Source: Fremontodendron californicum (taxonomy: Eukaryota > Streptophyta > Magnoliopsida > Malvales > Malvaceae). Taken from it: DNA of 64,000 nucleotides. Within the stretch, counting starts at the first letter, position 1. Every line of letters begins with the position of its first letter. The stretch is taken from positions 1,240,001 through 1,304,000 of the forward strand of contig JAULJL010000003.1 in NCBI GenBank assembly GCA_030761205.1. The letters are read 5' to 3'. Under the pieces are notes generated by a model that worked only from the letters and a program-made list of their open reading frames with translations, did no database searches and was not told the DNA's origin. Positions 21,915 to 35,212 of the stretch are shown piece after piece. The position numbers and the translations under genes were made by a program.

Positions 21915-23432
21915 AGAGGTGGCAATTGGGCGGGTTCGGGTCGGGTTCATTCGGGTTTATTCGGGTTCGAGTTTATTCGAGTTCGGGCTTATTCGGGTTC
22001 ATCCGGGTTCGGGCTCATTCGGGTTCGGGTTCATTCGGGTTCGGGCTCATTCGGGTTCGGGTTCATTCGGGTTCGGGCTCATTCGGGTTCGGGCCCATTC
22101 GAGTTCGGGCTCATTCGGGTTCGGGCTCATTCGGGTTCGGGTTCGGTCTGGGTTCGGGTTCGGTTTGGGTTCGGGTATGTTTTACATCATTTTATTTTAT
22201 ATTAGATGTAATTATTTTTACGTAATTTAAATATTTATATCTAAAAACAAATTAGTAATTTATTATTATTTTTATACTTTTGCTATTATATGATATTTTT
22301 AATTATATTTATTTTTTAAAATTAATATTTGTTAGCACCAAAATAATAAGAAATTAATTTGTTATATAAAATCAAATTTTGAAATAATTTATTATAAAAA
22401 ATATGATATATTATAAATTAATCATATTGATATTTAAAATAATTGATTTGATGAACTCGAATTTCAAAATATAAATACATTATAATTTATATTCACTATA
22501 AAATAAAAAACTTTTAAAAATAAATTCTGGCATTCATCTATTCGTTTATATACTTATAAATGCAAAAAGTTATGCTTATAGTCAAGATATATATATATAT
22601 ATATATCTATCGAGTACTTATATTTTTATCATCAGTATAAAGTATAAATTATAAAGTAGTACTAAAAAAATATAATTTATATTTAAATTATACGTAATAA
22701 ATATATAATTAATATGATTATTTATTAATATATAATAAATATACCCAAAATCAAAAGGCCATAAAACCCAAAACCCATTAAACCCACCCGCTAAAATGAA
22801 AGTCATAATCCAATTAAACCCACCCTAACCTAACAGTATAAGTATAACCCAAAAGGCCAAAATAATTGAATTATTATCAAAAAATTTTTCACATCTCTAA
22901 AATTTTCAAGAATTTAAAATATTTAGATTGTAAATTCATCATGATATGAGACGTTAAAGTTATAACTTATAAGTACAAAATATAATTTACTTTATGATAA
23001 AATTATTATTTCATCATCATATATATATATATATAATATTAAATTTTAATTAAATTATTAAAAAAAATTAGAATAAAATTAATAATTAAAGTTATTGCTT
23101 TGTAAAAAAAAAATTGCAATTTGATTATTTTTATTTTTAGTATTAAATTCGGGTTCGGGTTCGGGTTGGTCTCGGGTTCGAGTCCATTCGGGTTCGGGCT
23201 CATTCGGGTTCGGGCTCATTCGGGTTCGGGCCCATTCGGGTTCGGGCCCATTCGGGTTCGGGTCCATTTGGGTTCGGGCCCATTCGGGTTCGGGCCCATT
23301 GGGTTCGGGTCCATTCGGATTCAGGCCCATTCGGATTCGGGTTTTTGACTTTTTGGTCAAGTTGGATTTGGGCGGGTTGGATTCGAGTTTTCCTGGACGA
23401 ATTTTCGAGTTCGGATTCATTTTGTCACCTCT
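21915..23432. mobile_element. MULE-like non-autonomous element with terminal TTCGGG arrays
   Basis: The 1518-bp element is bounded by AGAGGTGGCAA (left) and TTGTCACCTCT (right), an 11-bp inverted repeat with one mismatch. It is flanked by a perfect 10-bp direct repeat ACTAATAGTT (21905-21914 and 23433-23442). A target duplication of 9-11 bp fits Mutator-like elements. Both ends carry tandem arrays of a unit of about 16 bp, (C)TCATTCGGGTTCGGG, at about 21934-22165 and 23146-23340, in the same orientation rather than inverted. The middle 0.9 kb is very AT-rich, with one patch of ACCCAAAA/AAACCCACCC words at 22735-22855. The overlapping ORFs across the arrays (21807-22230 and 23079-23420) are by-products of the repeats. 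No transposase is visible. Confidence 0.82.
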
Positions 23433-23442
23433 ACTAATAGTT

Positions 23443-24105
23443 ATGACTTATGAGGGTTAAGGAGACAACAAGTAGCAAGTAGCTAGCCATGGAGACCGAT
23501 CGAGGACGTGGAAAATAAAAAGCATGCGTGGAGAGAAAACAGAGACCAATTTGACAGATGAAAAGAGACGTTTAACTTCCAATCCCAATGCATCTGACAG
23601 TGCCTTGTTCAGATCTGATCTCTTATTTAAATTTGATAATTAATATATTTATATTGTATTTGTATATTATCGTATCATAATTGTATATTTAAGATATTTT
23701 ATATTTATATAAATTAATAATTTATATTATATAAATTTTGAAATATTTATAAATTCGTATCGTATTCGTTTTTTTTTTTTTTTTTTCATATCGTGTCATA
23801 ATTTTACTTATTTTTTTCGTATCATATAATAATATCGTATCCGATATATTATCAGATCATCCAATCTCACTCCACACCTTTCTTTGTGTTGCCTCCACAC
23901 CTTTCTTTGCGTTGCCTCTACATGACTAAACTATACGTTTAAAACTATTTATCCTAATATTAATTTAAAATTTTAAAATCAATTTATTCATAAATTAACT
24001 CCTATATTCAGATCCATCATATCTGGATTAATTAAAACATCCAGCTTCAAATTACTTCTCAAAATTGCCACCATGGAATCTGTTTCAACAAATTAGCCTA
24101 AGGTT

Positions 24106-24185
<80 letters not shown>

Positions 24186-27100
24186 TGGTTTGCTGGCACT
24201 ATCATGGAAAGAGCTCGTGACATTAATTTTCATAATCAATTTTCACATGATAATAGTAGAAATTAATTAAATAAAAATATTTTAAGAATTACTTCGTATT
24301 TGGACATGCGTTATATTATCTTTGCTGATTGTGGCAGCCTTAGCTTCACCTACCCACCTAGCTTTTTAAATGTTATATTAAGTATGAGATAAATTATCTC
24401 ATATAATATAAGTTAAATTTTGAAACTACATAAATAAAATTAATTGGATAATAAATATCCTATAAATTATATTAAAAAATAAATCATATGATAATTTTTA
24501 ATACATTTGTAAAATTAAAAAAATATATATTATTAATATATGATAAAAATGAACTCTAAATATAATATCGTTGAAAAGAGGACTAGAGGAGTCGACAAAT
24601 TAATATATGTATGTTCGATGTTTAATGGCAATGTCCTTTTCATATATTTATATTATTTTCAAACCCAATTTTTCCATCTATATATATTTCTTTTGTTTTT
24701 TAAATCAAATAAAAAATATTAATGTAGCATGTAAAAGTCACAAATACAATACAAAAATAAGTAGTGTAAATTAATTGTTCTAATCAAACATGTGTTCTCT
24801 CTTAAGACTTCTATTAGTCATATCTCAAAAAACAAAGACCTCTATTAGTCATGGAAACAAATATCAATTGAATAACGCAATAGCAATTGACTTGAATTAA
24901 TAATTATGATAATCAAATAGAATTTGAGTTAATGACCTTAATAAGCAATTTATATATATATATATAGTTTAGACAAAGTCATTGCTTTCAATCTCATTTT
25001 GAAATGTATTAGCTATCTATCCAATCAAATTAGAATATCAATGCTAAAATCATACTCAATTTGATCATTATTACATAATTAAGGTGACAAACTTTTTTGA
25101 TTAAATAGAAAAGTAATATGTTGTAGAAATCAATGATCCTTTTTTGATGAAATGAAAATTTTATCACTAGTTTGAAGCTTTTTTTTATGTAATATAAAAC
25201 TTTAAAATCTTTGCTTTTTAGCTAGGATGAAAAAAGATAAGGATAAAACCTTGTTAATTTAATGTTAAGTCATAAAGTAAAAAAATAATTATAAATTTTA
25301 ATTATTAGATTAACAAATTTTTTATCTTTTTTTTAAAAAATCTATTTTACCAAGTAAAGCTGTGTCAATTAATTTTCATAAAATATCATTGGTCATAGGA
25401 TTATAAAAATGTTTAGGAATGGATTTTTATCTTCTTTAATAAATACATTGAGATGGTTTAAATGAAAAAAAAAAGAAAGAGTTTACTTCTATTATTGTGT
25501 GATCTACCAATTGGACAAAAGAAAATTTTCACTTTTATCTAAATTTAAAAATAAAAGTGAATGTAAAACTATAAATTAAAAGAAAATAGAATGACACAAG
25601 TAAATATATATAGTTATAATAAGTAGTAATCCATAAATAAAGTATTGAAATATAAAAGGAAGGTAAATGAAATAAAGTGGGTAGGAAGGAAGGACAAAAA
25701 AGGAACTAAGTTGGGTTTGAGGAGGGAAGGCTGACAAAGACAGACAACTAGACATTTCCTAAGAAATCACTGCCGTTTGTCTGACGATAGATCATCACCA
25801 TCTTATAATTTTTTTTTCTTTCTTAGTTGATGTTTATAGATATTAATTAAAAGTTATTTAATTATTAATTTTAAAAAATTTAAATTTAATATATTAAGTT
25901 TATTAAATTATAAAAATTTATTAATTATATATATATATTTTTTAATATCATTTTAATTAATATTATTAAACATTAATTAATATTTTCTAAAAAATAAACC
26001 ACCAACGAAAAAAATAGTAATAAGAATTGTGAAATTTCTTCATCCTCCCTCCAATCCACATTTTAAATTAAATTTTGTTAAAGCATTTTTTAAATTATTA
26101 TATATATAGTAATATTTTTACATAATACATTATAAATAATAAATAAAATTATTAATTTTTATATTTAATACAATATTATTATTATAAATATTATATTAAT
26201 TAATTTTAAAAAATATCTTAAAAATATTAATTAACATTTTTTTTCATTTTTTTATTATTATTTTAAGACAGAGAAAACAAGTCGGTAGGGGACCATCCTT
26301 TCCTTATAGCTCGACAGTTGCCATAAAAATCGAACAGTACCTTATCTTTTGTGGGCCCCACTCCTTTTTTCTTCTTCTATTTCTTTTTCCTAATTTAAAT
26401 TTTTTATTTCGGTCATTTGGGCCGGTAGCTACGTTGGCACTTGAACTATTCAAACATCTGAGTTATTTGTTAAAATTTAAAATTTTATTTAATATTTGAA
26501 AAAATTTTAAAATGATAAAAATTCAAATCTGTTTAAAAATGATCAAACTTTAAGTATGATTTTTTTGTTTAACTCGACCAAATTTATTATTAATATAAAT
26601 TTTTAAAAACATCTATTATTTTTTTTTAAAAAAAATCGATATTTATATGTACAATTTTAAACGTGAGAATCCGGACAATGTTTTTACGTACCAAACTAAA
26701 TTTAAGCAAAATTTTCTGTTTATATTATGCTGATTGCTGAAATCTAAACCCGACTTTAATCCGCCCCGAGGCCAGACAGGTCTACATGGAACCATTTACA
26801 GTTTGCATCGATTAAGCCGGCGGCTGTCAGAGAAGTCAAAATTCCTGGTGGTCCCCACTCCCACTTCCCTCAGCACTCCACGTGTACAGCCCTGATACGC
26901 TTTAATCTGGGCGAGTGCTTCCAGCTGGGGAGCACTTGTGGTCCAAGACGGCTTCTCTCGACGCGTGTCCCCGGTGTCGTTGTCCCGCGAGTGGCGGAGA
27001 GAGAAGCGACGTAATTTATGGTCCCCGCTCGGTGCTCCGCCTTTCTTTTTCTTCTTCTTCTTCCTCTCCCATCTTATTATTTTCAGGGGAAGTCACTCAC

Positions 27101-29006
27101 CGCCCACCGCCGGTAACAGTCGCATGAAACCGAACAAAACCCAAAATTTCCACTGCAAGACATCCCAGCTTTGCAACTCCACTTCATTAAGAATCAAATT
27201 ATCTTCGTTAAAGTAATGGTCGGGTTTTCATTTTACTAACTGCACGCAATATTGAGTGACGTGGAAAGCACGCTCCCAGTTTCAAGGATACTGCTGCTTA
27301 CAACAAACCTAGCTACTCTTTCTAGATACGAATCACACGATGATGTAGTTTTTTTTTGTTAGCACTTTTACATGCATGGTCCGCTACACAAATGCGTTTT
27401 TCACTTTCACTAATACTGCTTAAAATTTTTCTTTTTTCTTTGAGTTATTATTATTATTATTATTTTTTTCAGTTTTGGTTGTGCAACACTACCTGCAAAT
27501 TGAGATTAGGCTTTAATTTAAGAGATTAATTAATTATTATAACTACTTTAATGTTGGGAGATTATGAAGCTTTTCTAATAAAACCAGAAATTTTGGGTAC
27601 CATATCCTTTTGTTTAATCCAAATAATTTACTTATTTCTTTTTAAAGGTAAATTTCACAAAATTTTTTTAAAAAAATTATTACTTTTTTTATTCTTGATC
27701 TCCTTTATAAAAGACTAATTTTGTACAAATTTAAAGATTTATATTTGATGCATTAATAATATATTTATTTATATACGGTTAATATATCAAATATAAATCT
27801 TAAATTTAAATATCATTTTCGAGGATATGTATTTATACAGTATGTATGACTGAACGAGCATGTATGTTTAGTTATTTACTTTCTACTTTTTTTTTTTGTG
27901 TGTCTTTGGATAGGAATAGGATTCTACTATTTTTGCTTCATTCAGAACTGATAAACACTTTATATTGATTTCCATTTATTGTACAAACAAAGTATTTATT
28001 GGCAACAAATTTGGAAGTGGTTTCATCAATGGTGAACAGGGGTTTTGGAGCACTATTTCAATAGTTTCAAACCCTATTGCATGCGGCTCAGCAAATTAAA
28101 ACTGTTCTCCCTTCCCTTCCCTTCCCTTCCCTTCCCCTCCCCTCATTATCATTACTATTAAACCATTAAAAGAACCATTTTTCCTTTTCCCTTCTGTCTA
28201 GCATTTCCGATTTCTCCTTCGTATTACCTCTTTATTTTTTATTTTTTTACTTTTGAGAAGGGAAAAAAACAGTAATCCAGGAACATAAATACGATTGTTG
28301 TAACAGTTTAAGGAAAATCGTAGCAACAGCTTCAGTGATACGGCAACCTGCGCCTTTGTCACTCATATTCTACATTAGCATTTCATATACGCTTTGGTTT
28401 TTGGTCTGAATGCAACCCCGCACTTCAAGTTCCAACTAAAAAAAATCTGGTCCCCCCTTCCCTCCACCATTTTCATAATATGAGATAATAACAATAAGCA
28501 ATAATAAAAAATAATAAAAATGAAAATGGTCCCCCCGCTCCCTCCACCGTTTCCATAATAACCAGATTTCTTCACCTGAAAACCGCTTCTTCAAAACCTG
28601 TTTCCCTCTCTTCTTCTCTTTCTCTCTCTTTCCCTTTCCCTTTCCCTTTCTCTCAAACTGATCTCTCAAGCACGTTTCTTACAGTAACTCATACTAATAA
28701 TCATATATCTCTCCCTTTCTCTTTCTCTTTCTTTCTCCATATATCCTCAAAGGCAAAGCCCTCACCCTTGTTTTGCTCTCTTTACACACTCTCTCTCTAA
28801 AAATACAAAGGCTATTTCTTTAACTTGAGACTGTTAAAAAGAAAGAACAAAAAACCAATATTCTTTTTCTTCGCTTTCTCTCTCTTTCAAACCATGAATT
28901 CATAATTATCATCATCATCATCGTCGTCTTCGTCTTCATATCATCATCTTCTTCATCATATCTCTCTTTCGAATACGTTTCGAGGAAAAGAAAAGGTAAA
29001 GGGTAC
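23443..29006. other. Long intergenic region upstream of the KNOX gene
   Basis: I see no protein-coding gene in these 5.6 kb. Contents are a compound (TA)n(GA)n microsatellite at about 24112-24182, long AT-rich stretches, a GC-rich patch with ACGTG words at about 26760-27130, and repeated CCCTT units at about 28109-28140. A CT-rich stretch at 28580-28990 is the probable promoter and 5' leader of the KNOX gene. The region may hold distal KNOX regulatory sequence, which is inference. Confidence 0.5.
28580..29006 (+). promoter_or_regulatory. CT-rich promoter-proximal region and 5' leader of the KNOX gene
   Basis: Dense runs of CTTTCC, CTCTCT and TCATCATC lie directly upstream of the ATG at 29007. 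Pyrimidine-rich tracts of this kind are common near plant core promoters and 5' UTRs. CTAAAAATAC near 28797 is a possible weak TATA-like site. No transcription start can be fixed from sequence alone. Confidence 0.45.
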
Positions 29007-32000
29007 ATGGCGTTTCACCACAACCACTTTTCTCAAGGCCTTCCTAATTTCCATCACTTTACCGACCAACAACAACAACAACAAACGAACCAACTAGCGG
29101 AAACTACCGGTCCCAATTGGTTAAACACCGCCCTCCTCCGTTCCCAGCAGCCTCAACCACCGCAACAACACGCTGATCATTTCTCAGACCCTAGCTTTCT
29201 TAACCTTCATACTACTGAATCTGCTTCTGACTCCACCACGGCTTCCCAAGCTCCAAACCAGTGGCTCTCCCGTTCATCCTCTTCGCTTCTTCACCGCAAC
29301 CACAGTAACATCATCGACGACGTGGCAGCCACCGCAGGAGGAGGAGGTGGTGGGGACTCCATGATAGCCGTGGAATCGGGAGATTTGAAGAACAGCAACA
29401 GCGAGACTATGAATAATAATAATAATAATAATAAAAGCGAAGGTGTCGTAGTGGAAAGTGGAGGAGGTGGAGGTTCTGTAGATGGGGCTATGAATTGGCA
29501 GAATGCAAGTTGCAAGGCGGAGATACTAGCTCACCCTTTGTACGAGCAACTATTGTCTGCACACGTGGCGTGTCTTAGGATCGCCACGCCAGTGGATCAG
29601 CTTCCGAGGATCGACGCTCAGCTGGCTCAGTCACAGCATGCGGTGGCTAAGTACTCGGCTCTCGGTGGTGGGGTTGGTGATGACAAAGAGCTCGATCAGT
29701 TCATGGTATGCTAGCTATACTACTACAACTTGTTACTATTATTTCCTCTACTGATTTTCTTCTTCTTTGAAAACTATTCATCTGATTAGCCTGAGTGGCA
29801 ATTTGGTAACTACAAGCCTGGAGAAATTAAAAGAATTAACTGCTTCTCTGGGTGCTCCATGATTGTTGCTATTTAAGGCTATCTGAATTTTCTGAACCAA
29901 AGCATTTAAAACTTTCTGCCCTTTGGGTTCTTTTAAGTTCTCGATTCTAGTGGGAACGAGACCGGTTTTATTTGGTAGCAATTTTGGTGAGATTAATGTT
30001 GGTTCATCGTTTTAAACATTTGTGATTAATTAGTGGAGTTGGATGCACCGACAATTGTTTTTATGATAAGATTAAGAAGGTAAAATTTTGGTAGTGCATC
30101 TTTATTTATTTATTTTTTTTTCCTTTTTTTGAAGTAGGCTAAAGTTGATTGGAGCAATGAAAAATTAAGTTGAAATCTTATGTTTACAATTCAATTGGAG
30201 CCAAATCTAGAAAGGGTTTCGGGGAAGCATTAGAGAAGATTTCCTCCTGTTTCAAAGAAAAAGAAAATTTATGATCATGTACCAAAATAAAAGAAAAAAA
30301 AATTGTATCATGATGCTATGGCAGCTTTAATTAAAGTTGTCGGGCAGGCTGAATTTGAGATAGTTAGCAGCCATAAGATTTAACAAGAGAAAATAGCACT
30401 ACTGTCTTTTATTTCCTTTTCTTTTGATGAATCGGATTGGACATTTCCATAACCAAGAATGGGAAGTTCCATTCTCAACAATGTGAAGAACTTCTTACGC
30501 GATTTCTCCACGCAGCCTTCTCTGTCTTCACTTTTCTAGTTCTAAAAGGATAAAGAATTGCCACCTTTATGGACCCTTTTCAAGAAAAAAGTATTCCTGA
30601 GATTAATGAACAAGCATATTATCATTCTCTCATGTTTGCAAATAATGGAATTTTCCTCACTCTGTTCTGAGAGTTAAAATACAAGTGTGAGAGCACAGAT
30701 ACAAATAGCTCACATGTCATCAGCTGAAGCTGTTTCTCTTAGAAAAATAGCTAGCTAATTGAAACAGGATGTTTCCATTTATATCTTTAGTTTTTTGGTA
30801 CTTCAAAGATGGTGTTGTGGATTAATATGAGCTTTAATTTCTCGTGATTGGGTAAGAGAATCTCTCTATCTTACACTTGTTTTAGACATTGTTTATAACT
30901 TATAGATTTTAATGTATCTTTGTATTTTGAAGCTGTTATAGAAGAAAACTTTTTAACTTTTTCCTTCCCTGGTAATGTAGACGCATTATGTTCTGTTGCT
31001 ATGTTCATTTAAAGAACAATTGCAACAACATGTTCGGGTTCATGCAATGGAAGCAGTTATGGCATGCTGGGAAATTGAACAATCCTTACAGGGCTTAACA
31101 GGTATAGTCTTTAAATATCTAGCAGATGATGTGCATTAATGTTTTGGAAAATATATCAAAATTGTTTGAATACTGAAAATTCCTTCCTGATATAAAAATT
31201 CTTGCTTCCAACAATTTGCATTATGTTCTATATTGATTAGCTTAGGCTTTAAAGTTATGTTACTCCAACTCTTCATTTTTCTTGAAGTACCCGTGTCTGA
31301 CACCCATATCCTATGTATATTCAGATATGGGTATGGGAATATGATCCTCCAAATACATGAAAATCTTAGAAAAAATTGAAAATATCCGTGTTGGACACAT
31401 ACCCGTATCCTACATTCACACCCGAGTCCGAGTAACATAGCTTTAAAGTTCTTGCATTGAAGGAAGCATTTAGGTCTCTTAAGACATGTTACCATAAATC
31501 CATCTCTGAATGGTCATTTGTGACAAAACCATATTAGATGATGCTGATTTCTGTTTGAAAGTATCTTGCCTGGCAATATATTGATTTAAATACATTCATA
31601 TGATTCCTAAGATCCTCTAATTCTCTCATATTTCGGGAAGAATATGGCCCAAGTTAATCTTGATTGCTGATTCTATTATAATCTCTGCTGTGACACACAT
31701 AAACAGGAGTTTCTCCAGGCGAAGGTACAGGATCAACAATGTCTGATGATGATGAAGATCAAGTAGACAGTGAAGCCAACTTGTTTGATGGAAGTTTTGA
31801 TTGTCCAGATTCCATGGGATTTGGGCCTCTCATCCCAACAGAGAGTGAAAGGTCTTTGATGGATCGTGTGAGGCAAGAACTGAAACATGAACTCAAACAG
31901 GTAATTAATTGATGAAATTATTGTTAGTAGAGTTTTTTTTTTTTTTTTTTTTATGTTGCGAATCAAGGTTACTTAATTGTACACACTAATTACAGGGTTA

Positions 32001-32826
32001 CAAGGAGAAGATTGTTGACATAAGGGAGGAAATTTTGCGCAAGAGAAGGGCAGGAAAACTTCCTGGTGACACAACATCAGTTTTAAAAGCTTGGTGGCAG
32101 ACACATTCCAAGTGGCCTTACCCTACTGTAAGTTGTAGGTCACCATGAACTGCATTCAACAAACAAAAGGCACTCAGATCATAACATTTTAATAGACCTA
32201 TGTTACTCGGACTCCGGCGTGAGTATCGGACACGAGTATGTGTCTGACACGGGTATGTTCAATTTTTTTATAAAGATTTCCATGTATTTTGAGGGTCCTT
32301 GGAGGATCATATGTGCATACCCATGTCCGGATATGCATCGTACACGAGTGTCGGATACGGGTACTTCAAAAACGATAAAGAGTCGGAACAACATAGGAAT
32401 AGACCCTAGTCTAAGGGCAGCTATATTTACTTTTTAAGATGCATTAGTGGTTCTTGAGCAATTTGCTCATTAATATTAATGCTACTATAAACTTAATTAA
32501 ACCAAATGGATCCAGCTAGATTTCTGCTCCAACTTCCTAAACTTACTATCTAACAAATTTTCAGGAGGAAGATAAGGCAAGGTTGGTTCAGGAAACAGGT
32601 TTACATTTAAAACAGATAAATAATTGGTTCATCAATCAGAGGAAGAGGAACTGGCATAGCAATCCATCAACTTCTACCGTCTCGAAGAGCAAACGTAAAA
32701 GGTATGGTGAATAATAATGCATGTCTTCTTGGCAATTTATCATTTTTTGACTTTTGAGAGCTTTGCAGCAACCTTAATTTTAAAAGAAGTAATGCAGGTG
32801 AAAACAATGGTGATCGGTTCATGTAA
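29007..32826 (+). CDS. Class II KNOX homeobox transcription factor (KNAT3/4/5-like)
   Basis: Six exons (29007-29705, 30981-31101, 31707-31900, 31996-32127, 32565-32701, 32787-32826) encode 440 residues. The N-terminal 165 residues are low in complexity with Gln, Ser, Gly and Asn runs. KNOX1 lies at about 170-210 (KAEILAHPLYEQLLSAHVAC), KNOX2 at about 229-275 (FKEQLQQHVRVHAMEAVMAC), ELK at about 330-351 (ELKHELKQGYKEKI) and a TALE homeodomain at about 353-414, with the three-residue loop PYP and recognition helix WFINQRKRNW. In plants these nuclear proteins pair with BELL homeodomain partners and control organ and secondary-wall development. The short last exon encodes the conserved tail ending GDRFM. 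The start is the first ATG of a long open exon. Introns 2 and 4 each hold a copy of the same hAT-like MITE. KNAT3 versus KNAT5 orthology cannot be settled here. Confidence 0.95.
31255..31440. mobile_element. hAT-like MITE family A, copy 1 (KNOX intron 2)
   Basis: 186 bp with ends TTATGTTACTCC and GAGTCCGAGTAACATAG. It is flanked by a perfect 8-bp duplication CTTTAAAG (31247-31254 and 31441-31448). Confidence 0.88.
32198..32396. mobile_element. hAT-like MITE family A, copy 2 (KNOX intron 4, reverse orientation)
   Basis: 199 bp with ends CTATGTTACTCGGACTC and GGAACAACATAG, inverted relative to copy 1. Flanks TAATAGAC and GAATAGAC form an 8-bp target duplication with one mismatch. Confidence 0.88.
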
Positions 32827-35212
32827 ATGGGATGTCTCTTCACATTTCCACTTCAACGACAAATCCAACATACTAAATAGAAATTACAACAATATAGGCT
32901 TTTTTAATGGAACTGCTGCGGGGTTTAAGTGAAAGGAACAGGTTTTGCTTCAACATGAGAAAAGGGCTAATTCTAATTACTCAGAGGATGTTGTTGTAAT
33001 CGATGAAACCCGATTTCTGCCATTTTTGCAGGTATGCGTAGATCAAGGCACGCCAGTTTGGTGCTATATGCTGGCCATGCAATATTTTTAGGAAGTTTAG
33101 GAATTATATTACGGTAACTTTATTGGATAAAGTCCATTTGCATTGGCAGATTATGATTTTTGTTCTTTTTGTCTCTCTTCATATCTGTGAATAAGGGTAG
33201 TGAGTGTACAGTGTAATAAACTTTGCATAATTCCTTACAGTCATGGTAGATCATTATAGCTTTTTTTTGGCTTTGTAATGTAGAGTCAAATTTGCTGCAA
33301 AGATGGCATATAAGCGTTCACAATTTGGTTGCAAATTTGCTAGAAGCCTTCTTTCTTTAAGGCATTTTTCTGATCTTTTCTTTTCTTATTTGCTCTTAAA
33401 GATGAAAATGGATTGGATATTATGCCTTCATAATAATGATGATAATAGAGCTAGCCTACATTATCGGATTCTTCATTTTTTAAAACATATTTGTGTCTGA
33501 CAATATCGGATATATCGATATGATCTTTAAGTATATAAAAAAACTATTAAAAAAAATGAGAATACCCGTATCAAACTTTCACCCTTGAGTTCGAGTAAAA
33601 TTGAGCTAACGGTGTAATTTTGGATCAATTTGCCAACAGTTTATTCCTAGCTCTTTATTGGCATATATTTAGAATATCTTTGGGGAAAAAAGTCTTCAAC
33701 TTTAGGTGCATTATTAATTATTTTTCTTATTATGAGTAGGTGGGACTTTTGAAAATATGGATGTGCAGCATGATTGATTTTTTGGTTTACTTTTATATAT
33801 TAAGGAAGTTTGGACTTTGGAGATCATACCGGAAATCTCGTTTGTCTTCAATTGAAAATGAACCAAACTGTAGAAATAAATCAATTAAGCACTGCATATC
33901 TTTATCAGATTGCATTTGGTTTATGATCAGTTTTAGGCCAATTGAACTCAACAAACTTTGAAGCTTCTTATATAGGCAAAAAAGTGCTAAACAATACAAT
34001 AATAGGTGTAGGCAGGAGAAGAAACTGTGGCTGCCAACCCGTGATTTGGATGAAGAAATTAAGAAACAAAATGGTATGCTCTTTCTTAATGATTCTAAAA
34101 GATAAAAATACAAAAAAAAATTAACTTAAAAACAAAGGAGTTTGCAGTTTAGGGTGTTTTACATAGTTGAATCTCATGGAAAGTCTTTTCCTTTTAGCCC
34201 AATAGCCCATATATATAACACAGTATAGTAAAAATTACTCAAAAAACAAACCAATTTCGACCAACATTTGATCCATCATCAATAAAATAACATATGAAAG
34301 TTGAAACACAGATGAACAATATACATGATATAGAAAAAAAATGTCGTAGATTAATTCATTAATTCAAATGATCAAAACAGTCTTCGTATCCATACAAGCC
34401 ACTCACCAACTGTTATTGCAATCATGGGTTTTATCAATTTTTATGGTTAGCATGAACAGCAGGACAATTCAAGATTTAAAATTAAAATAATACTAATTTT
34501 TCTCATGCATATATTCTACCAAATGAACAAAAAAGAAAATAATAAATGGAATAATAATAATAATAACTAGGAGAAGATTCTCTTGGTGAATGCAACTAAT
34601 GCGCTCAGCTCTGTGTTTTATGTTTTGCTAAACATTGTAACTAATCAATAATCATTCAACGTTACGAATGACAAAATCTGATCCATTCTACTGATTTCGC
34701 AACGATTTTTTATTTTTTCTTCAAAAAGTTAAGACGGAATAAAACGAGGTGATTTCAATAAATACTTTTTCCGATAAACTATTCTGATTTAGAGTTGTGA
34801 GTTGTGAGAGCGTCTAGGATTGTAGGAGAGATCCGTCGGCCCCGGCCTGTAACCACAATGCGAGATTAGCAGCAGGCTGGATTATGGGCCGAATCGATAC
34901 GGATCCAACAAGACAAAGGCCCCCTTTCATAGAGACTTCCCCTTTCTCATAAAGGAAACTGGATTGGATCATTTGGATCCATTAATATGCGTCTAAAGAA
35001 GTATACTGAAGCCCACCTAATGAAACTGCGCTTTCATGTTTGGGCCAAGTCAGTGAAATGAAATTTCACAAAAACTACACCAAAAGTCGAAAACATTGGC
35101 CTTGGCAACGGCCGAATAAGACGCCTCTGGACACTCCCTGAAACAACTACTGTCTACGGTCAATAACAAGGAACTAAACCAACTAAAACCCTCAAAAAAT
35201 CTCCGCTCTTCC
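32827..35212. other. KNOX 3' UTR and intergenic DNA to the neurochondrin gene
   Basis: The first few hundred bases after the KNOX stop are probably 3' UTR; GTGTAATAAAC near 33211 is a possible polyadenylation signal. The rest is AT-rich, with a decayed copy of MITE family A at about 33456-33606. DNA near 34800-35200 is less AT-rich and probably contains the promoter of the next gene. No other gene is seen. Confidence 0.5.
33456..33606. mobile_element. hAT-like MITE family A, decayed copy
   Basis: It retains phrases TCGGATTCTTCATTTTT, GTGTCTGAC, GAATACCCGTATC and GAGTTCGAGTAA in family order, with many substitutions. No target duplication is recognisable. Confidence 0.65.

Noticed and set aside
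21807..22230. Three overlapping + strand ORFs with Gly/Ser/Arg-rich repeats
   Set aside because: They are translations of the TTCGGG array in different frames; such arrays are open in several frames by chance.
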